From assembly GCA_030427705.1 (NCBI GenBank), contig JAUIBR010000050.1, forward strand, positions 1 through 47,243: a stretch of 47,243 bases of DNA, written 5' to 3'. Of the stretch, positions 8,687 through 17,603 are shown piece after piece (position 1 is the first letter of the stretch; the number at the start of each line of letters is the position of its first letter). Both the position numbers and the translations under genes were made by a program. The DNA is from a bacterium (GTDB lineage Bacteria > Myxococcota_A > Bradymonadia > Bradymonadales > Bradymonadaceae). The notes under the pieces were generated by a model. The model did not search any database. It was not told the DNA's origin and worked only from the letters and a program-made list of their open reading frames with translations.

Positions 8687-9742
8687 CTAGGCTTGCGACG
8701 AGTCGACCAGGTTAAACACCGACGCCTCGGTGAGTTTGTAGACGTTGAATTCCTGACTTTGGACCGCAAACAGATGGCCATCGCGCACGATTGCGTCGTC
8801 AATGCCCTCCATACACGTGAGTGATCGCGACCAATGAAGCGTCTCGAAATCTTCCTCGCTCATTTGCGATTCATCGCACGGAATCTCGACGTATGCGCCG
8901 TCGTCGTCGGCTTCGAATTGCTTGAACAGCTCGCCAGCCCAACCCGATTGCGGATCGTAAGCCAGGCAGGTGTAGTGGTCGTAGAACCCCAGAGCCCCAC
9001 CGCCTTCGACAGGAAGCAACGCCTTCGGCGATGAACAATTCAGGTCGAACTCGAGCGCGACCGTCGTGGGATCCTCCGGATCGACCAACAAAATCTTCTC
9101 GCTTCCCACACACCAGATTTGGTCGCCAACCATGCTGATACGGCTAGCATTAAACTCGTCTGGCGAAATCCTACCGAGCGGATTCAAAGCCCGGTCTTCA
9201 ATCGTGAAGACCCGCAAACCACCAGACGCTCCGGCCACAAAGATATGGTCGTTTGCGACGACAACGCCCTCGACAAAACCCTCATCCAGCTTGTGTTTGT
9301 CGATGAGCCTGGCGTCGGACAGATCGTTGAGGCTCATGAGTCCCACGCCCTCCCAGTTCATGGCGAGCACCGCGAACTCCCCGCAGACCGCAACGTCGTA
9401 AATGCTCAACCCCAGTGCCAATCCGCAGTCAAAGTAATCGGGGGCCGTCGGATCGCTGATATCGATGAAGATCAACGCTCGACTGCTTTCGGCGGCTAGC
9501 AACGTATCGCCTAACATCGCGACTGCCGCGATATTGCTTTTGAAGCGCATAGTCTGCGTAACTGTGGGCGATGTTGGACTCGTTAGGTCTACGATCGTCA
9601 GTGCATGCGAGGAGCCGTAGCGTGCCGAGATGAACGCGTGGTCCTTATGCACAATCATCTTGCCGCCCGCTTCGATTGGAACCGAGCCGACCTTCTCCAG
9701 ATGAGGACCTGTGGCCGCGTACTTCTCAAATTTGGATCCCAT
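8687..9742 (-). CDS. LVIVD-like beta-propeller protein, copy B
   Basis: 351 residues, paralogue of the product of 1971-3026 with the same length and blade layout. It carries the same signature segments (HKDHAFISARYGSSHALTIVD, GEFAVLAMNW, KLDEGFVEGVV, SGGLRVFT, WCVGSEKILLVDPEDPTT, SLTCMEG). No signal peptide is seen, so it is predicted cytosolic. The ATG at 9742 overlaps the stop of the upstream 1,114-residue gene as TGATG, exactly as in copy A. Differences between the copies are spread over the chain and mostly conservative, so both appear to be maintained as functional proteins. The biochemical role is unknown. Confidence 0.75.
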   Translation of the reverse strand: MGSKFEKYAATGPHLEKVGSVPIEAGGKMIVHKDHAFISARYGSSHALTIVDLTSPTSPTVTQTMRFKSNIAAVAMLGDTLLAAESSRALIFIDISDPTAPDYFDCGLALGLSIYDVAVCGEFAVLAMNWEGVGLMSLNDLSDARLIDKHKLDEGFVEGVVVANDHIFVAGASGGLRVFTIEDRALNPLGRISPDEFNASRISMVGDQIWCVGSEKILLVDPEDPTTVALEFDLNCSSPKALLPVEGGGALGFYDHYTCLAYDPQSGWAGELFKQFEADDDGAYVEIPCDESQMSEEDFETLHWSRSLTCMEGIDDAIVRDGHLFAVQSQEFNVYKLTEASVFNLVDSSQA

Positions 9743-12700
9743 CAGTGTCCTCCTAGATCAGCAATTAATTCTTGGTAGGCTTCGGTCGCGCGGACTGGAG
9801 CAAGGTCATCATCCGATTCGAACTTCTCGGCCGAATAGGCGTCGTTTAGTTGCGACGCCTCGCGCAAAGCCGCAACGGAGTCCTCAAGCCGGTTGGCATT
9901 GGCGTAGACGCAGGCCGCATTGAACTTCGCCATCGCAAAGTACTGGCGGAACACGTCGGCGATCTGCGCGTCCAAGTCGCCTCCCAAGATCGACGCCATC
10001 ATCGGGTCTTTCGTCGACGGGTCGTAATCAAATCGCGACCAGTCTTTCTGAAACAGTTCGTCAAACGTCTGTTCCGACGCGGTTGTGTCACCTCGGCGGT
10101 ATTCCAACACGCCTTTGTTTGTGGTGAGCAACACGTACTCAGGCTTCTTGTCGCTGATCTCATCACGCATTTTCTCCAACAGCGTGATGCCATCGTCATA
10201 CGCATCGAGCGCCTGGATGGCCGTGTACACCGACTTGAATACAGCCTGCACCGTCGAAGATGGCAGCTTGTTCGCGGTCTCCAAGACCAAGTCGTGTCGC
10301 CCTGCTTCAGCTAGCCGGTCCAGAACGTCGCGCGCCGTCGCCCCACTTAGCCTTCGAATTATCCAATCGAGGTCCTCGTGAACCGGGGGAAAGGCCAGAA
10401 TCTGGTCGCGGAATTCTTCATGCGGCCAGTACACAGTCAGCAAGGCCTTTCGCCGGGACTCGTCCTCTCTAAACCAGGAATACGCCTGCAACAGGCGCTC
10501 CCCATAATCGACATATTGGCTGGCGAGCTTTCGGCAGATCGTCGACGTGATATTCCAACTCTCCTGGGTCATTCGCTCCGCGAGGTCAGCATCCGACAAG
10601 GACTGCAGCTGCGCGTTGAACTCAAGCTCAAGCGAGGCTTCTCGACGTGCATCTGCGAGCTGATCATCGTCCAACTTCGCCGCCAGTCGTTCCAATCCGC
10701 GATAGTAGGGATCGTGGTCCATCGAACGTTGACCATCTCGAAACTCACCCTCGCGGTAACAATCGGACTGGAAGTAGTCATAGGCCCAACGATACGCGGT
10801 GTATCCGTGAGAGGTCTGCGCGTTGTCCCATGCTTGTGGACTCACACCTGTGAATTGGAAGAAGGCCTTTCGATAAACAATGTCATCTTTTGACAATGTT
10901 TTTATTGCTTCAACGCAAGCATCCGCAGCGGCGTGGGCACCTTCTTCACGGGCGACGAGTTCGTTCTGGAAGTAGTAGACCATCGGATGTTCAGGGTACG
11001 ACGCCAACAATGCGTCAATGTCTGGAGAGCCACCTGCATCAATCTCGAACCGAGCCAGCAGCAGACGAGCACGACGCAGCATTTGTTCTGCGTCCTCGTC
11101 CTCATCGCGACTACACCCGTCCAGAATGCGTACCACGCGTCGAGTCGAGTCGATGTCTTCGAGCTTGTGGCGTCCCTTGTCGTCCAACCGGGTTGCAAGC
11201 GAAACCGCGAACGATTGAACAACACCATCCTCGCTCGCCGCTTCCGACAGACGTTCGATGATCGCGTCGATGTCTTCAGCGTCTTTGATGTTCTTCGTGA
11301 AGAGGTCGATGGCTTTCTGATTTTCAATCAGGACTTCTTTCCAAGCATCGGCGTTGGCGAACGCCGACGGGTTCTGGTTAAACCCGACGCGGAATTGTTC
11401 CCATTTCTGCTTCGGCAGACGCTCGGCCCATCCCGCATAGAAGTCCATCATGTGGTACTGATCGCGCTCGCAATAGGCATGGACCATCTGTGGCGGCGAT
11501 TCGAGTCCTATTTTGTAGAGCACCTGGGCGAATCGTTTGATCTGTTGTTCGCTTCCACGGTTGGGTTCACACCACCGCTCCAGCAGTTCGACCAGACTTG
11601 GCGCGAGTGATTTTGCCCGCTCCCCCAAGCCTTCAACTCGATTCATGATGAAATCCCAACACCCACTAAACCCTGGGAACGACTCAGGCAGTTCAGCGAT
11701 GACCTCCGCCAACGCCTCGATGTAGTCGTCGTCGATATGCTCAATCTGGTAGTTTGCGGCCCAACGATCGAGTTTGATGACCTCATCACCGTGCTGCTCG
11801 CGCAGGTCGATTTCCTTCATTCGAACGCGAACGGCAATATGGGGATGCTGGCGGGCCTTTGCGTAGGCGGCCTCGATGTCGGCCCGCAGCACAGCCTTCG
11901 CGTCTTCGGGAACGTTGCGCCAGTGATAAAATAGTCGTCCCAAGACGCTCCTGCCCGCTTCCAACGCATCATCGAGCTCAAGCCCGTCCAACGTCGGAAA
12001 CTCTGCGCTCAAATCTGCGCGAACATAAGCGATTACATCGTCGCGATTCTCGGGGGCCAAGGTCCACCAAAGATGCGCAAGATCGACTGAATCAACCCTC
12101 CAAGGAACGGCGGTGTGTGCCGGCTGGAGTTCCTCAGAGGGCTCGCTGCCATCACGTTTGAGAATGGCGACCTGAAGCGTCTTGGCGCGTAGGTCGTCAT
12201 GTGCGTTCAACAACTCGACCAGCTCTGCAAACTCGGCGGATTCGGGCTGGCCGGCGTATTCCAGTAAGTAGAGCCACTTCTCTTCAGTCGTCAGTTCGGG
12301 TGGAGGTTCGGCTGACTTTAGATGGTGTTCTCGGAGGGGATGGTCTTCAAGAAGCGCTTCGGACAAGACTTCCCCAACTTCGAACCACCCATCGGTAGAA
12401 TCCTCGTCGCCGTAACCTAAATCGCTGGTGACGTAGAGGCGAAATGGGAGCTGTTTAGGGAACTCAGCGATGGCCTCGCGAAGAAACAACTCTCGGACAA
12501 TCTCTTGCGCGAAGATCGCGTATTGAGCCTGGCGCACGTGGCTAAAGATCAGCGACCCATCAATGACCTCGTCTTCGTGTTTGAGCTGATAGCGCTCACC
12601 GTCTTCGAGGGCGTAGATGAAGTCGTATGTATCTTCGTCGTCCTCGGTCTCGGGGTCGTAGTTGTCTTCTTCCGAGACAAGTTGGTGATAGAGACCGTAT

Positions 12701-13086
12701 TGGGCCTTCCAGTGCCCATCCGAAACGCTGACCGAGCGAATGTTCGCATCGCCATGCCCGTACGTGCTAACCGCGACAACGAGCGCGTTGAACGGTTGAA
12801 TTCGGTGCTTCTGGTCCGCGCTAGGGTTGCGGGACTCGAGCAAAACCTCCTCCAGGAATTCCAACAACTCCTCGCGCTCCATCCATCGCAGCGCGAACTG
12901 CTTCATCATTCGATCGAATCCGTACGCGGGACTGACGTACTCGTCGTCACGATCGGATAGATAATCCGTGGGTTTCCCTTGGATCTTCTGATTGTCTGGC
13001 GCGTGGAAAATCGTACGCAATAACTCGAGGGCGGCCGCGGGACCACCATCGGTCCACGCCGACGCAATTGCATCTTCGTAGCTCAT
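9742..13086 (-). CDS. Large acidic alpha-helical repeat protein of unknown function, copy B (1,114 aa)
   Basis: 1,114 residues, paralogue of 3026-6367. The first ~205 residues differ at only about six or seven positions from copy A. Divergence is higher further on, with small indels (for example one extra Gly in copy A near DRWGAANYQ, and extra acidic residues in copy B near CSRDEDEDAEQ). Acidic, apparently cytosolic, predicted helical repeats with a TPR-like C-terminus, no visible catalytic motif. It is the first gene of the minus-strand cluster. The 129-bp divergent gap to the plus-strand gene at 13216 presumably contains its promoter, but no clear -35/-10 pair stands out. Copies A and B share the leader just before ATG (GAGTCGAA). 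Confidence 0.7.
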   Translation of the reverse strand: MSYEDAIASAWTDGGPAAALELLRTIFHAPDNQKIQGKPTDYLSDRDDEYVSPAYGFDRMMKQFALRWMEREELLEFLEEVLLESRNPSADQKHRIQPFNALVVAVSTYGHGDANIRSVSVSDGHWKAQYGLYHQLVSEEDNYDPETEDDEDTYDFIYALEDGERYQLKHEDEVIDGSLIFSHVRQAQYAIFAQEIVRELFLREAIAEFPKQLPFRLYVTSDLGYGDEDSTDGWFEVGEVLSEALLEDHPLREHHLKSAEPPPELTTEEKWLYLLEYAGQPESAEFAELVELLNAHDDLRAKTLQVAILKRDGSEPSEELQPAHTAVPWRVDSVDLAHLWWTLAPENRDDVIAYVRADLSAEFPTLDGLELDDALEAGRSVLGRLFYHWRNVPEDAKAVLRADIEAAYAKARQHPHIAVRVRMKEIDLREQHGDEVIKLDRWAANYQIEHIDDDYIEALAEVIAELPESFPGFSGCWDFIMNRVEGLGERAKSLAPSLVELLERWCEPNRGSEQQIKRFAQVLYKIGLESPPQMVHAYCERDQYHMMDFYAGWAERLPKQKWEQFRVGFNQNPSAFANADAWKEVLIENQKAIDLFTKNIKDAEDIDAIIERLSEAASEDGVVQSFAVSLATRLDDKGRHKLEDIDSTRRVVRILDGCSRDEDEDAEQMLRRARLLLARFEIDAGGSPDIDALLASYPEHPMVYYFQNELVAREEGAHAAADACVEAIKTLSKDDIVYRKAFFQFTGVSPQAWDNAQTSHGYTAYRWAYDYFQSDCYREGEFRDGQRSMDHDPYYRGLERLAAKLDDDQLADARREASLELEFNAQLQSLSDADLAERMTQESWNITSTICRKLASQYVDYGERLLQAYSWFREDESRRKALLTVYWPHEEFRDQILAFPPVHEDLDWIIRRLSGATARDVLDRLAEAGRHDLVLETANKLPSSTVQAVFKSVYTAIQALDAYDDGITLLEKMRDEISDKKPEYVLLTTNKGVLEYRRGDTTASEQTFDELFQKDWSRFDYDPSTKDPMMASILGGDLDAQIADVFRQYFAMAKFNAACVYANANRLEDSVAALREASQLNDAYSAEKFESDDDLAPVRATEAYQELIADLGGH

Positions 13087-13215
13087 TTTCGACTCTTTGG
13101 AAGTTGAGAGCGAGGTTAGATCCGATTCCAGATCGATACTATTGATTTCTGGTCGCCTGAATTTCCCGAGCCATGGTCCGTCTAGGAGTCGGGCGCCATC
13201 TCCAATAGGTTTTTC

Positions 13216-13866
13216 ATGCGAACCATCGTGTTCCTCGTATTCGCCTCGCTACTTCTCGCTTCTCCTGCATACGCTGAAACCACCGACCAAGAGTTGAAGG
13301 ACTTGCTTCAACAGCTGGAGAAAAAGGTCGAAAACGTCGAGTCTCAGGCTGAACGTGACGCCATGGCGGAAACGCTGAGGCGCGCGATAAAAGACAGCGA
13401 GGCTCAGCATCCGAAGCGAAAGAAACACAAGCCGAAGGATCATGCGAAACGAGTGCGGGACCAAAACGAATGCATCGACCTGGGATTGAAGGTCTATGAG
13501 AAGGCCTACACGGAACCCACCGCGTTAAAGAAGGCGGTGCGCCAGTGCGATGGGCACGTTGACGCCAAACTATTGCGGCTGAGATTCGAAGTCGAACGCC
13601 AATCCTATACCGACCCCACGGCCTTCGAGACCGCAGCAACCTTCAGCAAACGACCCGAGCTACAAAAGAAGTTCGGCCTCATCCAGCTGGCGTTCGAGGC
13701 CTTCCGGCAGGGGTACACAGACCGAACCGCACTCAACCAAGCTGCAGACTGGGTGGCTGCATTAAAGCGTCGCGATGAGGGCTGTATCCGGCGAGCGCAC
13801 GGTATTCACTCGAAGTACTACACGCCAACCACCGCGTTAGACAGGGCGGTCAACACGTGCAAGTAA
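13216..13866 (+). CDS. Secreted protein with four YTDPTA-type repeats
   Basis: 216 residues. Residues 1-20 are a Sec signal peptide (MRTIVFLVFASLLLASPAYA, cleavage after AYA). Residues about 25-65 are charged and heptad-like (LLQQLEKKVENVESQ), a probable coiled coil, followed by a basic patch KRKKHKPK. The remainder holds four repeats of ~35-40 residues, each with the core Y-T-x-x-T-A-(L/F)-x-x-A: AYTEPTALKKA, SYTDPTAFETA, GYTDRTALNQA, YYTPTTALDRA. Cysteines occur in front of or behind several repeats and could pair. Predicted periplasmic, function unknown. An AGG lies about 7 nt before the ATG. The gene is divergent from the large-protein gene at 13086, and its stop is only 3 bp from the convergent glycosyltransferase stop at 13870. 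Confidence 0.7.
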   Translation: MRTIVFLVFASLLLASPAYAETTDQELKDLLQQLEKKVENVESQAERDAMAETLRRAIKDSEAQHPKRKKHKPKDHAKRVRDQNECIDLGLKVYEKAYTEPTALKKAVRQCDGHVDAKLLRLRFEVERQSYTDPTAFETAATFSKRPELQKKFGLIQLAFEAFRQGYTDRTALNQAADWVAALKRRDEGCIRRAHGIHSKYYTPTTALDRAVNTCK

Positions 13867-13869
13867 CAA

Positions 13870-14904
13870 CTACGAAACAAGCCGATCAAAAATCTCAATG
13901 TATTGGGGCAATACCGCGTGAATAGAATAACTATCAACGGCTCGCTGACGCCCTGCTTCGCCCATTTCTGAACGCAACTTGGCATCGTCGATGAGTGCCT
14001 GCAGAGCATCATCCCAATCAAAAGATTCCAACAAGAAGCCCGCTCCTGACCCTTCATGAACCTCCCGATTCGCCCCAACATCAGACACCACGACCGGGGT
14101 CCCAACCGCCATATACTGAATCATCTTGAACGCGCATTTGCCGCGAGTTTGTGGCGAATCCACTAGAGGCATCAAACCGATGTCGAACGACTGAAGCAAG
14201 CCAATCTCGGAGTCCGCCGTCCAACGAATCTGCTCAACCTGTGGATGCCCTTTTAGCGGCAAGAAGTCAGCGTTGGAGACCATGCGGTATGTGACGTTGG
14301 GATTGTTCGCAAGCACGCGTTTCTGACTCTGAACGAGGCGTTCCAAAAACGGAAAGTTGCCTGATGTGCCCATCCAACCGATCGTCAATCCACCACGTTT
14401 GGACGCATCGGGAACATATCTATCGGTGTCTATCACCGTGGGAATGATCGTCGTCTTCTCTGACGCATCAGCCATTCCCGCCAAGAACTCGTTGCCAGCG
14501 ATGACGTTTCGCGCCAATTCGATGTTCTGGCGAAAACACTCCATTCGACCTTCCGAGACAACACCGCCAGCCGCGAGCCAAATGGCGTCGTCAAAATCGA
14601 AAATCGTGTTCGGGTTTAAGTCCGTCACCACCTCTTCTGGGTAGGCCGTATCAGGGATGGCAGGGCGTTGGATAAACACGGCATCGTACGAACCCGCGTC
14701 TAGCCCCGCAACCGCACGTCGCATGCGGGTCAACAGCTTGTAGGGATTGCCGAATCGAGTACGACTGACCGAGTTGTATCGGTCTCCGTATCCATACCGC
14801 ACATCACAACGAATGCCCGCCGCTTCCCAGTGAGGCAGAAACTGAAGCGCGCGAAAGCGTGTGGCAGGAACCGTAGTTCCCTCAGCAAGGATAAGTAGTC
14901 GCAC
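13870..14904 (-). CDS. Glycosyltransferase, GT4-like
   Basis: 344 residues, GT-B type. The N-terminal half has MRLLILAEGTTVPATRFRAL and a central FDFDDAIW stretch common in this subgroup. The C-terminal donor-binding half has IGWMGTSGN, QIRWTADSEIGLLQSFDIGLMPL and FKMIQYMAVGTPVVVSDVGANREV, the last matching the E/G-x7-E region of GT4 enzymes. It presumably adds a sugar during repeat-unit assembly at the cytosolic face of the membrane. The start is GTG at 14904, overlapping the stop of the upstream cupin gene by one base (TAGTG). It is the last gene of the three-gene minus-strand arm of the polysaccharide locus. Donor and acceptor cannot be told. Confidence 0.8.
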   Translation of the reverse strand: MRLLILAEGTTVPATRFRALQFLPHWEAAGIRCDVRYGYGDRYNSVSRTRFGNPYKLLTRMRRAVAGLDAGSYDAVFIQRPAIPDTAYPEEVVTDLNPNTIFDFDDAIWLAAGGVVSEGRMECFRQNIELARNVIAGNEFLAGMADASEKTTIIPTVIDTDRYVPDASKRGGLTIGWMGTSGNFPFLERLVQSQKRVLANNPNVTYRMVSNADFLPLKGHPQVEQIRWTADSEIGLLQSFDIGLMPLVDSPQTRGKCAFKMIQYMAVGTPVVVSDVGANREVHEGSGAGFLLESFDWDDALQALIDDAKLRSEMGEAGRQRAVDSYSIHAVLPQYIEIFDRLVS

Positions 14905-15383
14905 TATTCGATTTGAAACGGAGATGCCGGATCGTCTTCGTGCCGAATCTCATCAACCGGCCGCGAGTAATCAACGCCGCGATAAAGAGCGTTTGGTGAG
15001 TTGATCACGATTCCTGCGTATGCCGAGATATTGCGATACGCATGAACAACGCCCGCGGGCACAACGACCGTGGCGGGTCGGTCTTCGCCAACGACCAGGG
15101 TTTGGTAAACGTTATACGTCTCAGAATCGGGCCTGTTGTCCCACAACCAAATCTTGAAATTGCCCGGTCCAATGAACGCAAAATAGTCGGCCTGAGCGTC
15201 GTGCTCGTGCGGACCACGTGCGATTCCTGGTTCCGTTTGAGAGACGTAGGTCATCACTGGGCGGTTCGCGTCATCGATTTGGTCATCTCTCCAAAGCTCG
15301 GTAAGCCATCCGCGCTCGTCGACATGCTTGGTCAGCTGTCGAATCGTTACGTCAGGGATAATGCCAGGTTTGAATTCACGCAT
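14904..15383 (-). CDS. dTDP-4-dehydrorhamnose 3,5-epimerase-like cupin
   Basis: 159 residues, single-domain RmlC-like cupin. Visible features are ERGWLTELWRDD near the N-terminus, the metal-independent cupin motif RGPHEHDAQADYF with the candidate catalytic His, WLWDNRPDSETY, and VVPAGVVHAYRN. It is shorter than classical RmlC (about 180 aa) and has RGPHEH where RmlC has RGLHYQ. It therefore belongs to the divergent dTDP-4-dehydrorhamnose 3,5-epimerase-like group and may epimerise or isomerise another dTDP-keto-sugar. It overlaps the downstream GT4 gene by one base. An RmlD homologue lies at 30416 but RmlA/RmlB do not occur in the window. Confidence 0.75.
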   Translation of the reverse strand: MREFKPGIIPDVTIRQLTKHVDERGWLTELWRDDQIDDANRPVMTYVSQTEPGIARGPHEHDAQADYFAFIGPGNFKIWLWDNRPDSETYNVYQTLVVGEDRPATVVVPAGVVHAYRNISAYAGIVINSPNALYRGVDYSRPVDEIRHEDDPASPFQIE

Positions 15384-15419
15384 ATCTTGTCCATTCGCTG
15401 GTCTGAAAGATGAAATAGC

Positions 15420-16640
15420 TCAATTTGGCGCGCCGCGCGAACGCAATCGCATGTTTTGATACAGGTTCGCATAGCGAAGCGCGCCAAACCGAACACCAAA
15501 ATGGTGCATGGTGGTCGCGCACGCGTCAGCCAGTTCCTCAATTGGACGTGAGTCAGCCACAACTTCGCTTGCAGCTTGTATGAGTGTTGCCGGCTCGGTA
15601 TCCGGCAACACTATCCCCGACCCGGCGGCACGCACCCATTCGCTGACTTCCCAGTTACAACCGTACTGGATGGGGCGAACCCCTGCGGCAAAGAACTCTG
15701 CCAGCTTTGTCGGCATTTGCGCGGCCTGCGACGGCAACAAGTTTTGAATCAGGAGTCCCCAATCCATGATCGATAACACCGCAGGCATTTCATGGTGCGG
15801 CACCGTGGTGATCGTCACCCGCTCCAGACCAACATTATGTCTGGTGAGGGCCTCTGACATCAGCGAAGCCTGTTTCGTGATCGCTAGGAATTGCGCTTCG
15901 GGATTGCGAGAAAGAACCTCGGCGACCAGTTTTATCGAGGCATCCAACCGATAACAAGCGTTGATTGACCCCACCCAACCCACGACCAGTGAGTCACGCA
16001 GTTCGGCCAATTCGTTTGGCAGTTCAAATGGCCCTTCAAAGTCCTCGTTTTCAACTAAGGTGGGGATGACTTCGATGATGTCGGTTACCTCACCGAATCG
16101 CCCTGCCGCGATGGAGTCCGCTGCCGGTTGCGTAAGACTTACGATTGCGTCTGCGGCTTGATACAAATTGCGCTCCCATCCACGCGCAATGGCTGTCCGC
16201 GATGGAGTCGTAAACCACAGTTCCTCTTGGATTCGCTCGTCCACCCAAAAGCCGCGGATGTCGAAAATGAACGGGATGCCACTCAGTAGCTTAATCGTCC
16301 TGGCGACCTGACCGCCCAAGTAACTTCGCGCATGCATGAAGTCGGGTCTGTCTAGCATACAAACTGACAGCGCGCTTTCATGGACCGCAGCAATGTTTCG
16401 CGCAATTCCACGAGCACCTTTGCGGTAACGATGTGGAAGCCATGTAATCCCCTCCGACTCTAATTCCGAACTCAGCTTTTGGTGCCGCTCACCGCCGAAG
16501 TCCGTTTCCTTCTCTACCGATAGCACTGTGAATCGGGTTTGACTGACGGTCGCGACGCGACGCAACACTCGCAAAACCTGCGAGTGCCCGAGCGGTTCGA
16601 GCAATCCGTCAAATGATATGTAGAGAACGTGGAGGGACAC
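15420..16640 (-). CDS. Glycosyltransferase, GT4-like
   Basis: 406 residues, GT-B fold. The N-terminal domain starts LHVLYISFDGLLEPLGHSQV, the glycine-rich acceptor-side loop typical of GT4, with FIFDIRGFWVDER further on. The C-terminal domain has VVGWVGSINACYRLD, then PHHEMPAVLSIMDWGLLI and PTKLAEFFAAGVRPIQYG (E-x7-E-like region). It is the first gene of the minus-strand arm, 36 bp ahead of the RmlC-like gene. It is divergent from the acetyltransferase gene at 16725; the 84-bp gap must hold promoters for both arms. Substrate not predictable. Confidence 0.8.
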   Translation of the reverse strand: MSLHVLYISFDGLLEPLGHSQVLRVLRRVATVSQTRFTVLSVEKETDFGGERHQKLSSELESEGITWLPHRYRKGARGIARNIAAVHESALSVCMLDRPDFMHARSYLGGQVARTIKLLSGIPFIFDIRGFWVDERIQEELWFTTPSRTAIARGWERNLYQAADAIVSLTQPAADSIAAGRFGEVTDIIEVIPTLVENEDFEGPFELPNELAELRDSLVVGWVGSINACYRLDASIKLVAEVLSRNPEAQFLAITKQASLMSEALTRHNVGLERVTITTVPHHEMPAVLSIMDWGLLIQNLLPSQAAQMPTKLAEFFAAGVRPIQYGCNWEVSEWVRAAGSGIVLPDTEPATLIQAASEVVADSRPIEELADACATTMHHFGVRFGALRYANLYQNMRLRSRGAPN

Positions 16641-16724
16641 GCCAAACCCGCAGTTTTAGTGGACGAAAACGCTCAACTCGGATAGAGCACTTCTCGTCAG
16701 AAATCAACCACGAGCGGAGTTGAC

Positions 16725-17198
16725 ATGAGCGACTCGTACTTCGTCCATCCGCGAGCACTATGCGAGAGTTCGAACATCGGGGATGGCACGCGAATTTGGG
16801 CATTTGCGCATGTACTGCCGGGTGCCAAGATTGGTGCAGACGCCAATATCTGTGACCACACGTTCGTAGAGAATGACGTCACGATTGGGGACCGCGTCAC
16901 GTTGAAGTGCGGCGTGTATGTATGGGATGGTATCGATCTCGAAGACGATGTCTTTGTCGGACCCAATGCTACTTTCACAAACGACCCATTTCCGCGAAGT
17001 AAGCAATACCTTGATGAATGGCCTCGAACATGCGTTGAGAAGGGCGCATCTATCGGCGCGAACGCGACGATCCTGCCGGGAATCCGCATTGGGGCGAACG
17101 CAATGGTGGGTGCCGGAGCGGTCGTGACCAAGGATGTACCCGCAAACGCTGTCGTGGTCGGAAACCCAGCTAGAATAGTCCGCTACACTGAATCTTGA
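16725..17198 (+). CDS. fdtC: FdtC/QdtC-like dTDP-3-amino-3,6-dideoxyhexose N-acetyltransferase
   Basis: 157 residues of left-handed beta-helix hexapeptide repeats ([64 protein letters not shown]). The KCGVxxWDG and FTNDxxPRS segments are characteristic of the acetyltransferases that finish dTDP-Fuc3NAc or dTDP-Qui3NAc. It would transfer acetyl from acetyl-CoA to the 3-amino group in the cytosol. The ketoisomerase and aminotransferase genes follow directly, which supports the assignment. A good RBS (GGAG, 6 nt spacing) precedes the ATG. The FdtC and QdtC alternatives (galacto or gluco product) cannot be separated here. Confidence 0.8.
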   Translation: MSDSYFVHPRALCESSNIGDGTRIWAFAHVLPGAKIGADANICDHTFVENDVTIGDRVTLKCGVYVWDGIDLEDDVFVGPNATFTNDPFPRSKQYLDEWPRTCVEKGASIGANATILPGIRIGANAMVGAGAVVTKDVPANAVVVGNPARIVRYTES

Positions 17199-17603
17199 AT
17201 GCCACTTGAAGACTGCCAAATAATAGAACTGCCGAAGATCTCGGATTACCGAGGCAACCTGACGTTCATCGAAACCGAGACTCATGTCCCGTTTGACATT
17301 CAACGGGTGTATTATCTGTATGACGTCCCTGGAGGTGCACAGCGCGGTGGACATGCACATCGAGAGCTCGAACAGTTGATCATCGCGATGTCCGGCAGCT
17401 TCGATGTGGTGCTCGACGACGGGTTCGAGAAAAAGCGGGTGCACCTGAACCGTTCGTACCAAGGACTCTATGTCTGCCCCATGATTTGGCGGGAGCTTGA
17501 CAACTTTTCGTCGGGCTCGGTTTGCATGGTAGTCGCCTCAACCCTGTACGACGAAGCCGATTACTACAGGAACTACGACGCATTTCTGAAGGACGTACGA
17601 TGA
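17199..17603 (+). CDS. fdtA: dTDP-4-keto-6-deoxyglucose 3,4-ketoisomerase (FdtA/QdtA-like, WxcM domain)
   Basis: 134 residues, cupin of the WxcM-like family (PF05523). Seen are DYRGNLTFIE, FDIQRVYYLYDVPGG, QRGGHAHRELEQLIIAMSGSFDVVLDDG and the late DEADYYRNYDAF, all hallmarks of FdtA/QdtA. The paired histidines of GGHAHRE are the expected catalytic bases. It converts dTDP-6-deoxy-D-xylo-4-hexulose to the 3-keto isomer used by the next enzyme. The ATG follows the acetyltransferase stop without a gap (TGAATG), and its own stop overlaps the aminotransferase start by 4 nt (ATGA). Whether the product has the galacto (FdtA) or gluco (QdtA) configuration is undecided. Confidence 0.85.
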   Translation: MPLEDCQIIELPKISDYRGNLTFIETETHVPFDIQRVYYLYDVPGGAQRGGHAHRELEQLIIAMSGSFDVVLDDGFEKKRVHLNRSYQGLYVCPMIWRELDNFSSGSVCMVVASTLYDEADYYRNYDAFLKDVR

